A stretch of 6,104 bases of DNA, from assembly GCA_002432565.1 (NCBI GenBank), contig DJFP01000143.1, forward strand, positions 29,930 through 36,033. Reading direction: 5' to 3'. Below the pieces are notes generated by a model that worked only from the letters and a program-made list of their open reading frames with translations, had not been told where the DNA came from and ran no database searches. The stretch is from Flavobacteriales bacterium UBA5869. GTDB lineage: Bacteria; Bacteroidota; Bacteroidia; Flavobacteriales_D; Crocinitomicaceae. The translations under genes and the position numbers were made by a program. Shown here in pieces: positions 4,899 to 6,104 of the stretch (position 1 is the first letter of the stretch; every line of letters starts with the position of its first letter).

Positions 4899-6104
4899 AC
4901 TACTACTACTTTGTCTTTGTTTTTGCTGGGGAAGTGTATATGGACAACAAGTTCCGTTCTATAATCATTACCTGATAAATCCATTTGTCTATAATCCGGC
5001 TTCCACAGGAGCAAGTGATTATGTCAATGCGAGTTTCGTTCGCAATCAGCGTTATTCATCTTTTGGTTCTACAGCAGTAAATAATTACCTTACAGTTGAA
5101 GGCCCGATAGCGAAAGGAAATATGGGATTGGGACTAATCGTTGCGCATCAGAACCAGGGAATTCAGCAACAGTTAATGTCTAGCCTGAATTACAGCTATA
5201 AATTGAAAATCAATGAAAATAACAATATCCGTTTCGGAGTTTCCGCCGGTGTATTGGATAATCGCATTGATTATAACCAAATAAATGCCGAGGATATCGA
5301 TGATCCTTATTTAACTGGATTGAGACCAACAGCACCTACTTTCGATATGAATGTTGGGTTGATGTATAACTGGAAAGATTTGAGAATTGGTATTTCTGTT
5401 CCTCAGATTATCGGCGGAAAAGTCAAATATGCCCGTGAAAAAAGCCGCGGATATTACCAGTTGGAAAGACACTATATGATGTCGCTGGAATATGATTTCC
5501 ACGTAACTGAAAAGTTCATTATTCGTCCGAATGCTGTTGCGAGATACATGCCGAACGTTCCTTTTCAATACGATGGAACGGTAATGGCAATGTATAATGA
5601 TGTGATTTGGGCTTCTGCGACCTATAAATCGGATTATGCAGTTCAATTTAATGCAGGGGTCCGTGTTTTTGATTTCCTGAGAGTGGGTTACAGCTATGAA
5701 TTATTGATCGGTTCTATCAAGACATACAATACCGGAATGAACCACGAATTATTCTTAGGGTTCTCCTTTAAAGGAAAGCGCGAGAAAGAAATTCAGGTAG
5801 TAGAAAAAGAAGTTCGTGTAACCGATGATTTGGCAGCGAAACAGCGTGATTCTGTTCAAGTACTAAAAGATGAACTGGAAAATCAGCTGAAACGTTTATT
5901 GGAAGAACGAGCAGAGAATGACCGTTTGCAAAGAGAAAAGGATTCTTTGGCGAATTTGGCTAAGGTCGAAAAGCCTGTTCCTGTTGATACCGTAAAACCG
6001 AAGGTTGTTACCACGCCCGAAGTCATCCCGGTTGCAAAAGGGTATAGCTTCGTGAACCTGGATAAGAGCCAGTCTCCGGATGGATTCTATGTTATTACAG
6101 GAGT
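4891..6104 (+). CDS. PorP/SprF-family T9SS outer-membrane protein with C-terminal coiled-coil extension, 3' end cut by window
   Basis: ATG at 4891 lies inside the last codons of the upstream gene and overlaps it by 8 bp, suggesting translational coupling. The frame stays open to the window end (404 residues plus two bases). Residues 1-18 are a signal peptide (LLLLCLCFCW core, cleavage likely before QQ). The mature start QQVPFYNHYLINPFVYNPA is the PorP/SprF family signature (more usually Q-Y-NP..-NPA-AG). Residues up to about 293 alternate like outer-membrane beta-strands, with several ending in aromatic residues (VRVFDFLRVGYSYELL, HELFLGFSF). About 297-358 is charged and heptad-like (coiled coil), and 360-382 is a Pro/Val/Lys/Thr linker. 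The final KGYSFVNLDKSQSPDGFYVITG may begin a SPOR-like domain. PorP/SprF proteins are T9SS accessory proteins. SprF is needed for SprB surface display in Flavobacterium johnsoniae, so this one probably serves the upstream secreted protein. Paralogs are common, so no symbol is given. Confidence 0.92.
   Translation, partial: MNKLLLLCLCFCWGSVYGQQVPFYNHYLINPFVYNPASTGASDYVNASFVRNQRYSSFGSTAVNNYLTVEGPIAKGNMGLGLIVAHQNQGIQQQLMSSLNYSYKLKINENNNIRFGVSAGVLDNRIDYNQINAEDIDDPYLTGLRPTAPTFDMNVGLMYNWKDLRIGISVPQIIGGKVKYAREKSRGYYQLERHYMMSLEYDFHVTEKFIIRPNAVARYMPNVPFQYDGTVMAMYNDVIWASATYKSDYAVQFNAGVRVFDFLRVGYSYELLIGSIKTYNTGMNHELFLGFSFKGKREKEIQVVEKEVRVTDDLAAKQRDSVQVLKDELENQLKRLLEERAENDRLQREKDSLANLAKVEKPVPVDTVKPKVVTTPEVIPVAKGYSFVNLDKSQSPDGFYVITG
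5779..6104 (+). other. Periplasmic extension of the SprF-like protein: coiled coil, linker, possible SPOR-like domain
   Basis: This encodes residues 297-404. Many PorP/SprF proteins end soon after the last membrane strand, here near residue 293. This one continues with a Lys/Glu/Arg/Leu-rich helix (for example LKDELENQLKRLLEERAEND), then a Pro/Val linker, then GYSFVNLDKSQSPDGFYVITG at the window edge. The FYVITG strand resembles the first strand of SPOR-type domains (typically F-Y-V-x-x-G), which bind peptidoglycan. Too little is visible to confirm this. Confidence 0.55.

Noticed and set aside
4891..4950. SprF-like protein as a lipoprotein, because of the Cys residues in its signal peptide
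   Set aside because: The Cys residues (8, 10, 12) sit in the hydrophobic core and none is preceded by a lipobox with Gly/Ala/Ser at -1. A Sec signal cut before QQ fits the family better.
5311..5646. Minus-strand open frame of 111 codons inside the PorP/SprF-like gene
   Set aside because: The plus strand reads as a continuous, recognisable PorP/SprF protein across it, and the antisense product has no recognisable motif.

Overview
The window looks like chromosomal DNA from a Bacteroidota bacterium, most likely Flavobacteriales. Three things point there: a gliding-motility/type IX secretion (T9SS) type C-terminal sorting domain, a PorP/SprF-family outer-membrane protein directly downstream of it, and translation starts with no Shine-Dalgarno sequence. 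A candidate promoter of the Bacteroidota -33/-7 kind (TTTG, 20 bp, TAATTTCG) fits too. Assignment below the phylum or order is inference.

Layout. (1) 1-1125, plus strand: the 3' five-sixths of ffh, the signal recognition particle GTPase, cut by the left window edge. (2) 1126-1198: a short intergenic region made almost entirely of nested inverted repeats, the outer arm of which covers the next start codon. (3) 1199-1762, plus: an unnamed 187-residue cytosolic protein with a possible transglutaminase/papain-like Cys-His-Asp arrangement. (4) 1788-2480, minus, convergent with the previous gene: an exported rhodanese-thioredoxin fusion with both active sites intact. (5) 2481-2672: a divergent intergenic region with a good candidate promoter for the rightward genes. 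(6) 2673-4898, plus: a 741-residue secreted protein with a signal peptide, an N-terminal beta domain, five tandem Ig-like repeats of about 88 residues each with a conserved Cys pair, a PKD/Ig-like domain, and a type-B (gliding-motility-associated) T9SS sorting domain. (7) 4891-6104, plus: a PorP/SprF-family protein overlapping the previous gene by 8 bp, extended by a coiled coil, a Pro/Val-rich linker and the start of what may be a SPOR-like domain. The right window edge cuts it.

The most informative unit is the 2673-6104 pair. In Flavobacterium johnsoniae the type-B domain of the adhesin SprB needs its partner SprF to cross or attach to the outer membrane. An overlapping substrate plus PorP/SprF pair therefore reads as a self-contained secreted adhesin and dedicated outer-membrane partner. 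The partner's periplasmic extension could tie the complex to the cell wall. The other genes are housekeeping (ffh), envelope redox/sulfur chemistry (rhodanese-thioredoxin) or of unknown role, and show no clear functional link to this pair.
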